Assembly (NCBI RefSeq): GCF_004363095.1
Contig: NZ_SNYO01000006.1
Coordinates: forward strand, 186,001 to 250,000
Origin: Actinomycetospora succinea
GTDB lineage: Bacteria; Actinomycetota; Actinomycetes; Mycobacteriales; Pseudonocardiaceae
DNA: 64,000 nucleotides
Direction: 5' to 3'
Shown: one piece after another, positions 49,172 through 57,270 of the stretch
Layout of the letters: every line of letters starts with the position of its first letter
Position numbering within the stretch: position 1 is the stretch's first letter
Program-made: the position numbers and the translations under genes
The notes under the pieces: generated by a model
Databases searched by the model: none
What the model saw: the letters and a program-made list of their open reading frames with translations, nothing else
Told to the model about the DNA's origin: nothing

Positions 49172-49739
49172 CAACGCCTTCCCCATGACGCGGACTTTAC
49201 CGTCACGCGGCTCCTCGGGTCAGCCGTCGTCCTCGACACCGGGACCCACGACGGTGTCTCTCCCTCGGCGGCGCGGGGTCGCCTCGGACGGACCGGACGT
49301 GCGGGCGCAAGGGCCACCATCAGCTACCCGGGTGCCATCTCGTGCTCGAGCTGGGCCCTTGCGGTTGTGCGGCCGGGCTGTCAGACCCCGGAAGCGCCGG
49401 CGAGGGAGAGACACCGACCCGACCACCACCGCACTCCCTACCCGCTCGCGACTCGCACCCCCTCTCCTGAGGCCGGTGCCCTGGTCCAGGGCGGAGCGCC
49501 TGGCCGCCGGAGGCCAAGGCCCCTTGCTCCGGTCCTCGCTGATCTGACCTCGTCCGTCTCGTCCGTCGCCGTCGCGCCCGTGCAGCTCTGACCGTCAGGG
49601 CTGCCACCCGGCGGCGGCCCCTCCCGCGCAGCACCTCCCACCGCAGGAACCCGAGGGCTCCTGTGGCGATGCCGCGCGTCTGCAGACGGTCCGGCAAGCA
49701 GCACCGGTGTGACGGCCTCCCGCTCGTGGAGGCGATCCC
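49172..49739. other. Noncoding, dyad-rich region upstream of rep
   Basis: A 568-bp stretch without a credible gene. It contains a nested stem-loop (49252-49416), an interrupted 7-bp dyad at 49478-49492 (GCCCTGG-T-CCAGGGC) and a perfect 12-bp palindrome CGTCTGCAGACG at 49677-49688, 52 bp before rep. Rolling-circle replicons keep origins and rep operators in such places, so this is the best candidate for the element's replication origin. Confidence 0.55.
49252..49416. repeat. Nested 165-nt stem-loop, candidate origin or structured RNA
   Basis: CGGTGTCTCTCCCTCG (49252-49267) and CGAGGGAGAGACACCG (49401-49416) are perfect 16-bp inverted copies, extending inward with few mismatches to GGGGTC (49275-49280) and GACCCC (49384-49389). 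Inside, CGCAAGGGCC (49306-49315) pairs with GGCCCTTGCG (49354-49363). Upstream GACACCG (49235-49241) can compete for the left arm, giving two exclusive folds. Confidence 0.7.
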
Positions 49740-51227
49740 GTGCCCGACTCCCCCAACCCGTTCCGTCGATCCGTCGACCGCGGGCCCTCGTCGCTCTCGG
49801 CGCGCTCGTCGCCGGGGTTCGCGTCGTGGTGTGCGACCCGGCGCACCGATCCCTGGCGCACGTACACGCCTCCCGCCGCTGCCTCGCCGTCCCTGGCGGC
49901 CGTGGGAGGCGAGGCCGGCCCGCCGGCGCGGGTCGAAGACAGGAGCGGCCGGCGGAAGCCGGCCGCGCCCGACCCGGCCGCCCCGGTCGCCGAAGGCGGC
50001 CGGCATGGGCTTGTTCTATGTGCCATATCGGGCCGCGGGACCCCGAACACCACCGACACCGACCCCGCAGACGCCGAGCCCGAGACCGTCCAGACACCGG
50101 CGGTGCCGGACTCGGCGGCCGGACTGTGGGAGCCGGCGTTCCCCTCCCCCGAGCTCGTCCACGCCGCCGCCGCGCTGCTGCCCGCGATCACGGAAGCGCC
50201 CGGGACGCTCGCAGAGGGTCCGCGATGGGAGCTGACCGTCGGGCCGGGCATGTTCGCCGTGGCCTGCCACGACTGGTCGAAGCGAGAGCGCACCGCCGAA
50301 CGGCAGCGGCAGGCCCACGCCAAGGACGTCGACCAGGCGGTGGCCCAGCACATCGCCACCGGCGAATGGCCGGCGCCGCCGACCCCGCGGCAGCCGATCA
50401 CCGGGTGGTCGCGCAAGTCCCGGAACGGCATGGTGCGCCGGCTCTGCGAGCTGGACTACACGCCGCTGTTCGCGGCCGGGCGGCTGCCCGCAATGGTGAC
50501 GCTGACCTACCCCGGCGACTGGCTCACCGTGGTCCCCACTGGCGACGTGCTCAAGCGGCATATGAAGGCGCTGCGCAAGCGCTACGCCCGCGCCTGGGGC
50601 GAGGACTGGGCCGCGGTGTGGAAGCTGGAGTTCCAGCGCCGCGGCGCACCACACGTGCACATGCTCTGCACCCCGCCCCACGGCCGCGCGAAGACCACCG
50701 GCCAGACCTTCGCCACCTGGCTCTCCGCCGCATGGGCGGACGTCGTCGACCACCCCGACCCCGAACAACGCCGACGCCACGAACTCGCCGGCACCGCCCT
50801 GGACTACCGCGAAGGTCTGCGCGCGAAGGACCCGAAGCGGGTCGCGGCCTACTTCACCAAGCACGGCCTCCTGGCAGCGAAGGAGTACCAGCACGACGTC
50901 CCCTCCGAGTGGCAAGCGCCTGGCACCGGCCCCGGCCGCTTCTGGGGTGTCTGGGCGCTCAAGCGCGCGACCCGGACCGTCGCCGTCACCCCGGAGGTCG
51001 GCGTTCAAGCCGGCCGCATTGCTCGCCGCTGGGCCCGTGCTCAACGCCGCACCAAGATCGTTACACGGCCACGTGTCGAGCAGCCCACCGGCCGCATTCG
51101 GTACCGGCGCACCCGCACCCGCGTTCAGCTCATGACCAACGGCAACTGCGGCTGGGTCGGCGTCAACAACGGGCCTGCCTTCTCCTCTGCCCTAGCTGGC
51201 GCGGTGCGACACTCCCACGAAAAATAG
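49740..51227 (+). CDS. repSA: RepSA-like replication initiator (HUH type)
   Basis: A 495-aa rolling-circle-type initiator of AICEs. Motif 1 is MVTLTYPGDW (about 252-261), the metal-binding motif is HVHM (His305 and His307), and the nicking Tyr371 is in VAAYFTKHG. A Pro-rich N-terminus of about 110 residues and a basic C-terminus flank the core. GTG at 49740 is strongly supported by GGAGG seven bases upstream. It lets the excised element replicate before transfer. The upstream noncoding region is dyad-rich and may be its origin. Confidence 0.9.
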   Translation: MPDSPNPFRRSVDRGPSSLSARSSPGFASWCATRRTDPWRTYTPPAAASPSLAAVGGEAGPPARVEDRSGRRKPAAPDPAAPVAEGGRHGLVLCAISGRGTPNTTDTDPADAEPETVQTPAVPDSAAGLWEPAFPSPELVHAAAALLPAITEAPGTLAEGPRWELTVGPGMFAVACHDWSKRERTAERQRQAHAKDVDQAVAQHIATGEWPAPPTPRQPITGWSRKSRNGMVRRLCELDYTPLFAAGRLPAMVTLTYPGDWLTVVPTGDVLKRHMKALRKRYARAWGEDWAAVWKLEFQRRGAPHVHMLCTPPHGRAKTTGQTFATWLSAAWADVVDHPDPEQRRRHELAGTALDYREGLRAKDPKRVAAYFTKHGLLAAKEYQHDVPSEWQAPGTGPGRFWGVWALKRATRTVAVTPEVGVQAGRIARRWARAQRRTKIVTRPRVEQPTGRIRYRRTRTRVQLMTNGNCGWVGVNNGPAFSSALAGAVRHSHEK

Positions 51228-51290
51228 GCGGGCAAAGGCAGGCTCCCCGCTGCAGGCACCCTCCCGACCCGGAACCTCACCCATCCTTGT

Positions 51291-52523
51291 ATGGTCACCC
51301 GCACAATGTCTGGACTTTCAGGGATTCCGGCGAGGATCCGAGCGCTGTCAGACGACGAGCGCTACATCTACGCCGAGCTGATCACAGGCAAGATTGTGAT
51401 CATCGAGTCGGACGCGGATGAAGACGAGTCGCCCTACACTGTAGGTGAGCTCCTATTGCTCTCCGACGCGCTGGAGATCGTAGACAGGCTGGCTCCACGA
51501 ACTCTCTGGCCGACGTCTGACTCGGTTGGTGTAGTCAAGAAGATCAACCACGATAAGACGTTGGTCGAATTTGGAAGCGCGATTAGGGCCGTACCGACTC
51601 TTCAAGACGTCAAGTACGAAGTCGGAAATACCGTGGAGGCCGACGAAGTCTGGGGAGTCTCGACCGTACTGTCCGAGTTACCGATCTCGGTCTTTGATCG
51701 TGGCGACGAGGCCGACGACATCGAGCAATATATTGTAGAGCCAGATACGTACACGGATAGCCTCGACTCCTTCGGCGGAAGTGAAGCGATCAAGAATCGT
51801 GCGCAGAAGCTAGTAGAGGCGCCGATGTTGCATGCAGAGCGTCTTGAGAAGATTGGAGCAAAGAGTGTGAAAGGTGTGCTCTTCACGGGGCGCCCTGGAA
51901 CTGGCAAGACCAAGCTAGCAAAAATTCTTGCGCATCGAACTGGCGCCACCCTATACGCCGTGAACGGCCCTCAAGTCTTCAACAAGTGGTACGGTTCGAG
52001 CGAGAAACTTGTGAAGAAGTTGTTCGAGCACGCAGCAGGGCAAGAAAAATCGCTCGTCTTCTTCGACGAGATCGATAGCGTGGCAGGACAACGCAACGAT
52101 AGCTCTCACGAAGCGTCCAAGCGGGTAGTTGCTGCCCTCCTTACGGCCATGGACGGTCTAGGCGGAGGCTCGAATGTTGTCGTGGTCGCCACGACTAATC
52201 GGCCGCAAGATATTGACGAGGCGTTGAGGCGACCCGGTCGCTTCGATAGCGAGATCGAATTCACGTACCCGAACGAGCCCGACCGCCTACTCGTATTGCA
52301 AGCCGCTGGAAGGGGCATCGCAGTTACCGGCGCAATGCCTTTCGCCGAGATCGCGAGAGGCACGAGCGGGTGGAGCCAAGCCGACTTGGCGTCTATCTGG
52401 ACAGAGGCCGCACTCTTTGCAGCAATAGACGGAAGAGAGAGTATTCGGGCAGAAGATTTCCGCCGAGGATTGCTGCAAGCAGCAGAGACGAGAAAGACCC
52501 GAAAAAGGCGAAAGGTCGACTGA
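51291..52523 (+). CDS. AAA+ ATPase with OB-like N-domain, proteasomal-ATPase-like
   Basis: A 410-aa classical AAA ATPase. A beta-rich OB-like domain (about 72-128; GVVKKINHDKTLVEFG) precedes one AAA module: Walker A GRPGTGKT (200-207), pore loop KWYGSS (232-237), Walker B LVFFDEID (255-262), sensor 1 in ATTNRPQDID and Arg fingers in RRPGRFD. This architecture is like PAN/Rpt/Mpa unfoldases, but there is no N-terminal coiled coil and the C-terminus (RKRRKVD) lacks the proteasome-docking HbYX or GQYL end. The gene is near 50 percent GC, unlike its neighbours. It overlaps the next gene (TGATG), so both are made together. Possible defence ATPase. Confidence 0.8.
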   Translation: MVTRTMSGLSGIPARIRALSDDERYIYAELITGKIVIIESDADEDESPYTVGELLLLSDALEIVDRLAPRTLWPTSDSVGVVKKINHDKTLVEFGSAIRAVPTLQDVKYEVGNTVEADEVWGVSTVLSELPISVFDRGDEADDIEQYIVEPDTYTDSLDSFGGSEAIKNRAQKLVEAPMLHAERLEKIGAKSVKGVLFTGRPGTGKTKLAKILAHRTGATLYAVNGPQVFNKWYGSSEKLVKKLFEHAAGQEKSLVFFDEIDSVAGQRNDSSHEASKRVVAALLTAMDGLGGGSNVVVVATTNRPQDIDEALRRPGRFDSEIEFTYPNEPDRLLVLQAAGRGIAVTGAMPFAEIARGTSGWSQADLASIWTEAALFAAIDGRESIRAEDFRRGLLQAAETRKTRKRRKVD

Positions 52524-53914
52524 TGGCGTGGGTCCTATCATGGCGGCGACTGAAGCGATGGAGACGCCTGAAGGAGGCAGAAAAAGAAGCGAAGAACAAC
52601 CCGCTGCGGGAATTCGTCTACCTCGACGAAACCAGCGTCTATAGCCTCTACTCGTCCAGGTTTGGACCGGTACCTAAGGAATACACCGATACAACCCAGC
52701 AGACGACACAGCGAGAGATCGGTGGAGAGGTTGGGCTCGACGTAGGGCCAGTCAAGTCCAAGACCACTCCGAAGTTCTCGGCCGGCAGGACGAGTAGCTC
52801 TCAGGTCCTGAGCAATGCGACCGTGCAAGCGATCTTCCGTGAGTGGCTTGATTTCGAGAGGTCGCATGTCGCCCTCCAGCCGCCCGCGAATAATTCAGAC
52901 GTGCCCAGCCCGTCGACCGTTAACGAGCTAAAGAACGAGAAGAAGAGGGACGCAACACAATGCTGGTTCCTCTCACAGGACCAGTTGCGGCGCGGCCGAA
53001 TCATTGAGATCGACGTCGAGCTCCAGACCGCCGAGATATATCGGATCAGTGCGATCTGCACGGAGCTCCTTCAGCTAGCGCAAGAGTCACCCGAGGTGTT
53101 TTCTGAGGCTCTTAGTTCTTTGCCGCAGGTAGAGTCTATGGCGAAGATGATCGAGCGATTCATGGTTGGCCTCGTGCCACTGCAGTGCAAGGCTAGAGAC
53201 TATTCGGCACTTTACGTCGATGGAGCGCAATGGATCGTCCATAACGGCGCGTTGTTGTCGCTTCCCGAGCGACTCCGTGCTGAGGCACACCCTTTGTACC
53301 TGGCAGGCGTTTCTGACGTCGAGTGGTACTGGAAGGACATCAGGCAGGTTCTGTTCAGCCGATCCCGCGCTCGAGTACTCGTCCGCCTTGACAACGACCT
53401 GCTGGTGAGCAAGTGGAACCCTGTCAAGCTAGTTGAACTTCTTCGCGAACTAAGCCCATCGCTAGCGCACGACCTGAACGATAGCTTGCGCGTTGGAGTC
53501 GATGCGGCCATGAGCGCCGCCCATCGACAAGCCCCACTTCAGATAGGCGCAGCGGAAGCAAAGCGTGTCGCGCTCCAAGAGTACGGAAATCGGCTGGCGG
53601 ATCGCAACAACCCCACTGTGGCCGGTCAGTTCGATAAGTTCGATGAAGAACTTAGAAACCTGATTCCTCCGCTTACTGACCGCATGGTCTCAGCGGACGA
53701 CGAACGGAATGCGTATTCCTCCATTGAGGACTTTGTAACTTCGTATTTCGGCGACGTCTTTACAGCGGAGCAGGCCGCCGAGATTCGGGAGGAGATAGCT
53801 TCGCGGACTACCGAACGGAGTACGCTCCATGCTGAGGACGACGGCATCGAGGCGGCCACAAGCACTCCAGACCCTCTCTTCTTGGAGTGTGAGTTCATCG
53901 CAATCTATTGGTAG
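52523..53914 (+). CDS. DUF6414-like protein coupled to the AAA+ ATPase
   Basis: A 463-aa protein. A basic, Trp/Lys-rich start is followed by REFVYLDETSVYSLYSSRFG, then EYTDTTQQ, the GRTSSSQVLSNATVQAIFREW segment and a long helical C-terminal half. I match the first 150 residues to the DUF6414 family by its YLDE-x-SVYSL motif and the order of segments. That assignment is from memory and should be checked. ATG at 52523 shares a base with the AAA stop (TGATG), so the two are a translational unit. GC content is low as in the AAA gene. Function unknown. Confidence 0.65.
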   Translation: MAWVLSWRRLKRWRRLKEAEKEAKNNPLREFVYLDETSVYSLYSSRFGPVPKEYTDTTQQTTQREIGGEVGLDVGPVKSKTTPKFSAGRTSSSQVLSNATVQAIFREWLDFERSHVALQPPANNSDVPSPSTVNELKNEKKRDATQCWFLSQDQLRRGRIIEIDVELQTAEIYRISAICTELLQLAQESPEVFSEALSSLPQVESMAKMIERFMVGLVPLQCKARDYSALYVDGAQWIVHNGALLSLPERLRAEAHPLYLAGVSDVEWYWKDIRQVLFSRSRARVLVRLDNDLLVSKWNPVKLVELLRELSPSLAHDLNDSLRVGVDAAMSAAHRQAPLQIGAAEAKRVALQEYGNRLADRNNPTVAGQFDKFDEELRNLIPPLTDRMVSADDERNAYSSIEDFVTSYFGDVFTAEQAAEIREEIASRTTERSTLHAEDDGIEAATSTPDPLFLECEFIAIYW

Positions 53915-54005
53915 ACTATTGTCATTCATACAAGCGATATCAAAGTAGTCGCGAATCAGCTCGAGTGCGTACTTTGGCTGCATCGCTCCGAGCGGTCTAC
54001 CGTGA

Positions 54006-54983
54006 CTATGAACGATCTTGCGGGTCCAAACTGACGCCAACAACCATTCCAACAAGGTCCGCCGCGCGGCCAATATTTGCCATCGCGCGACGAGGTTCCA
54101 AGTCGAGCACATTATGAGCGAACTCATTTCGGACAAACGCGAACATTGTTCTCAGCTCGGTGCGCATTGTTCGAATCCATGACTCGCGATAGTTCCGGCT
54201 CTCCCGGAGCCGCTCGACGAATTCCTCGACCAGCTTCCAGCCGATTCGCCGGGAACCTAGCCGGTCCTTCATCGTTGCCTCAAGCATCACGCAGAGCTCC
54301 CGAAGAACTGTGTCGTAATACCTATGGCCCAAGAGAAGCCTCAGCCGATCCTCTCTCAACGAAGGCAAGATTAATTCTTCCGTCCAAATTTCCCCTACTC
54401 GGTCCCATCCAGATGTCGTCAACCTCAATCCTGAACCCGGAAACCCAGGAAACTCTCTTGAGCGTTCCCACCAGTCATCTTCATCTTCTTCTAATGCGAA
54501 GCGTTCTTCGTGACGCTCACGCACCCGACTCGGGATAAACTTGCCGTCAACAATGTAACCAAGAAGGTCTAAAGGGTCTCGATCGTCAAGCCTACGAATC
54601 GCTTCTTCGGTCAAGCTGCCCGTGACATCCGCGCGCAAGCTGTCCAGCCGACGCTCCTCGTAGTCGCGCTCCGAAATCCGCTCGACACCGGCGAGGAAAC
54701 CCGCGTCGGCCGCCGCTAGCAAGTCTTCGTGCCACAGCGCGACGTACATCCTCTTTTCGCTGATCGGCCAGTTCGCCGAACCCTCTCCCTCGGAGGGTGC
54801 GAGCAGAAGGCATCTGTCGATGTCATCACAAACGTCAAACATCGTTCCTTCCGGAAAACACGCAAGTGACCGGAGAAGGATCGGGACTCCATGCTCGAGT
54901 GGATAAGCTGGCCAGTCGGCGTGGATCGCGATGACCCCAGCGCTTGTGAAACCGAGGAAACCAGGAGACGGATCGGAAGTCAC
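54006..54983 (-). CDS. Protein with HEPN-like C-terminal domain, putative effector
   Basis: A 325-aa protein. The N-terminal 200 residues have no recognised family (acidic, with several Trp). The C-terminal part (about 215-310) is all helical and ends in FVRNEFAHNVLDLEP, which contains Arg285-x4-His290, the HEPN ribonuclease motif (R-x4-6-H). It also resembles TIGR02391/Ymh-type abortive-infection proteins. GTG at 54983 overlaps the stop of the HTH/Nudix-like gene (GTGA), so the two form a coupled regulator-effector pair. Its low GC matches the AAA/DUF6414 cargo. RNase activity is inferred, not shown. Confidence 0.65.
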   Translation of the reverse strand: MTSDPSPGFLGFTSAGVIAIHADWPAYPLEHGVPILLRSLACFPEGTMFDVCDDIDRCLLLAPSEGEGSANWPISEKRMYVALWHEDLLAAADAGFLAGVERISERDYEERRLDSLRADVTGSLTEEAIRRLDDRDPLDLLGYIVDGKFIPSRVRERHEERFALEEDEDDWWERSREFPGFPGSGLRLTTSGWDRVGEIWTEELILPSLREDRLRLLLGHRYYDTVLRELCVMLEATMKDRLGSRRIGWKLVEEFVERLRESRNYRESWIRTMRTELRTMFAFVRNEFAHNVLDLEPRRAMANIGRAADLVGMVVGVSLDPQDRS

Positions 54984-56515
54984 CCTTGCCCCCTGGGAGC
55001 CGAAGCTCCGGCACCTAGCAGAAGACTCCGAAACTGCCAGGCCCGGTGAGCGGCTGTAGCGAGGCCCGGCGACATCAGTGCACGTTCTCGAAGATTCGAG
55101 ATCGTGTTTCGTTCGAACGGTACTGTTCTGGCAGGGATGTAGCCTTCAGGATTACTGTCCACTAGGTGCCCGAAAATCTGATCGTAAACATTTGGCACAA
55201 CGATGACCACTGTTAGAATGTCCGCCGCAAGAGTTGCGGCATCCTGGGAGAGACCAAGAAGGTACGCTCTTAGCGTGCCGTTAGCGTAAGCTTCATCTAA
55301 CATGAAGAAGGGCTCGGAGTCGTAGTTAATGGGCCGGCCCGTTCCATCATACTCGGCGTGGCCCAGCAGCTCCTCCGCGCACTCTCGCTGGATATTGCGC
55401 CAGATGGAGAAGTCGTTGGCGATGGAGTCAGGCAATACTGAGCTAGGCTGGAAGATGCCGGCTGGTAGAAGGTGCAGCATTCTGCCGCCGCCGGCGACAC
55501 TGGCGCCGTCGCGTTGATGCAAGACCATGCTTGGCGATTCGCCACCGCGTATTATCAAAGTTCCGATCGCGCCCATCACAGGACGACGGTGTAGGTCAAA
55601 GGGATCGCCGATGTGCTTGCGGAAGGACAGTCGGCGCCACGAGGGACGCCCGAGCTGATAGCTACCATCAGCGCCGGCGCGCCCATGGTGAAGCGCGGTC
55701 TCGTGTGCGACAGCTTCATTCGTATCGATGGCGTCGAAGAATCCCATCGAACCGAAACGCAGTTGCTCACTAGGCCGCGTCCAGTCGACATCGAGGAGTC
55801 GGAAGCACAGGCGGTTCTCGAACAGGCGTGGCGGGGCGAGGTCACGCACGGCGTGGCTGTACCGCTTGTAGCGATGCGTTGGTGAGGCCAGTGGCCGTAC
55901 CAGCTCGGACTCGCGCTCCGAGCCCGTGATGGCCGGCTCCCCCGTGTCCTCCAGGCGGTCGAGCACCACCTGATGCAGCGGGATCGGCTCGGGCGGAAGC
56001 CACGAGGGGTGCGCGATGACGCCGGTGTTCTCTAGCCCCGGGACGCGATACTCGGGGTAGAGCTGCTCGGCCAGTACTGCGAGCGCGCGTCGCGAGCCGC
56101 CGAGCTGCTCGCGGACGCGCTTCCAGTCGGCCTGGTCCTTCGCCACCTGTGGGTCCTGCTCCCCCGGCGTCGACAGGATGGCCATCAGCTCGCCGGTCTC
56201 ACCGCTGCTGCGCTGGCGAGGCGTCTCGGTGGGACGTGGCCGGCGGAACCCCAGCTCGTCGACCGCGACGCCGAAGTACTCGGCGAGCAGCCGGCGGTAG
56301 AACGGCTGGGGCCACTCGACCTCGCCGCGCTCCCACCGACCGATGGTCTTCTTCGTGATCTCCACCGGCCGGTCGAACTTCTCGTCCGACAGCATGCTTA
56401 AGGCTTCGGCGAGGTCCTGTTGGGACAGGCCGGCGTCTTCGCGCAGCGCGATCAGCTCGGTGTTCGCCGGGCGCACCGCGGCTGGCTGTCCCATGGGGCT
56501 CACGGTAGGCCGCAC
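54980..56515 (-). CDS. XRE-type HTH regulator with Nudix-like C-terminal domain
   Basis: A 511-aa protein. Residues about 17-90 form an XRE helix-turn-helix (SQQDLAEALS and KTIGRWERGE). A linker and a long unassigned region follow, and a Nudix-box-like sequence lies at 377-385 (RECAEELLG) inside the C-terminal domain; the first Gly/Glu of a full Nudix box is not obvious, so catalysis is uncertain. The pSAM2 immunity factor Pif also carries a Nudix motif, so a role in immunity or sensing of nucleotides is possible. The start is uncertain (GTG at 56515 or ATG at 56494). Coupled to the HEPN-like gene. Confidence 0.75.
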   Translation of the reverse strand: MRPTVSPMGQPAAVRPANTELIALREDAGLSQQDLAEALSMLSDEKFDRPVEITKKTIGRWERGEVEWPQPFYRRLLAEYFGVAVDELGFRRPRPTETPRQRSSGETGELMAILSTPGEQDPQVAKDQADWKRVREQLGGSRRALAVLAEQLYPEYRVPGLENTGVIAHPSWLPPEPIPLHQVVLDRLEDTGEPAITGSERESELVRPLASPTHRYKRYSHAVRDLAPPRLFENRLCFRLLDVDWTRPSEQLRFGSMGFFDAIDTNEAVAHETALHHGRAGADGSYQLGRPSWRRLSFRKHIGDPFDLHRRPVMGAIGTLIIRGGESPSMVLHQRDGASVAGGGRMLHLLPAGIFQPSSVLPDSIANDFSIWRNIQRECAEELLGHAEYDGTGRPINYDSEPFFMLDEAYANGTLRAYLLGLSQDAATLAADILTVVIVVPNVYDQIFGHLVDSNPEGYIPARTVPFERNTISNLRERALMSPGLATAAHRAWQFRSLLLGAGASAPRGQG

Positions 56516-56541
56516 GGGCGTCCGGGATGGCCATGTCTCTC

Positions 56542-56587
56542 CGATGTCCCCGGTTCGGCCCCACGCCAGGTACGAGCTGGGACATCG
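56542..56587. promoter_or_regulatory. Inverted repeat CGATGTCCC/GGGACATCG, candidate operator
   Basis: CGATGTCCC at 56542-56550 and GGGACATCG at 56579-56587 are perfect 9-bp inverted copies 28 bp apart, with a related CATGTCTC just beside the first copy. They lie 27-72 bp upstream of the HTH/Nudix-like gene. Autoregulation by that HTH protein is the simplest reading. Confidence 0.4.
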
Positions 56588-56729
56588 CTGGGCTCGGATG
56601 ATCTAGCGCGGACGACTGGACTTCTTGCCATGAGCGAGAACCGGTCACCGAGTGCGGCGAGGCCGCCGGCGGCACGTCGTCAGCGGCGGCTGCGCATGGT
56701 CGCGGAGCTGCGCGGCCAGGTCGAGGACG

Positions 56730-57113
56730 TCAGTCGCCAGACCGAGCGTCTCGCGCTGGCTCGTCGCCGTCAGCTAGCTGCTGCTCGATCGCGTCGAGGC
56801 GAGAACTCATGATCGCCAACGACTCTTTGATGGTCGCCAGCTCGGCCACGATCGGATCGTCGGCGTCCGGGTCCTCGGCCGGGTCTCGCCCGTCGGCCAC
56901 CGCAGCCAGGTGGTCCGGTGACCATCCCAGCGCCTCGGACAAGGCCGTGAGTGTTCGCGGATTGCGCCGGCGCGCGCTGCTCGTGTCGTTCTGCAGCTGG
57001 CGGATCGTCGCCACGCTCACCTGCGAACGCTGCGAGAGCTCCTGCTGGGTCCATCCGAGCTCGGCCAGGCGGGTCTTGATCGCCACCGCGACCGCGGACC
57101 ACTCCCCTGCCAC
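56730..57113 (-). CDS. XRE-family transcriptional repressor of the element
   Basis: A 127-aa protein with an N-terminal Cro/CI-type helix-turn-helix (TQQELSQRSQVSVATIRQLQ) and an acidic helical C-terminus that may dimerise it. GTG at 57113 has AGGAGG five bases upstream. It is divergent from the transfer/excision operon that begins at 57271, with four GCGCT-containing sites in the shared 157-bp gap. This is the layout of a phage-like repressor that keeps the element integrated. Confidence 0.87.
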   Translation of the reverse strand: MAGEWSAVAVAIKTRLAELGWTQQELSQRSQVSVATIRQLQNDTSSARRRNPRTLTALSEALGWSPDHLAAVADGRDPAEDPDADDPIVAELATIKESLAIMSSRLDAIEQQLADGDEPARDARSGD

Positions 57114-57159
57114 CTGTGCCTCCTGGCGCCCGGCAACCGCTCTGACCAGCGCCGACTCT

Positions 57160-57235
57160 AGCGCTGGGACCAGCGCTCGGGCTCCTCCGACTCACCGCGG
57201 CCACTGTCGCTATTTCTTGCGCTATAGTTAGCGCT
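57160..57235. promoter_or_regulatory. Two pairs of AGCGCT sites, candidate XRE operators and promoter
   Basis: AGCGCT lies at 57160-57165, 57172-57177 and 57230-57235, and a variant TGCGCT at 57218-57223. Each pair is spaced exactly 12 bp, about one helical turn. A TATAGT -10-like box (57223-57228) sits inside the right pair, pointing at the rightward operon. Bound repressor would cover this promoter. Confidence 0.55.
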
Positions 57236-57270
57236 AGAACGACCGCTACCGACTGATGAGGACGAGTTCG

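Noticed and set aside
51291..52523. Element-encoded proteasome regulator
   Set aside because: The ATPase lacks the coiled coil and the docking C-terminus, and there is no prcBA or pup gene in the window.
56630..56812. 60-codon basic ORF overlapping the XRE repressor gene
   Set aside because: It has no ribosome binding site and overlaps the 3' end of the well-supported repressor gene by 83 bp.
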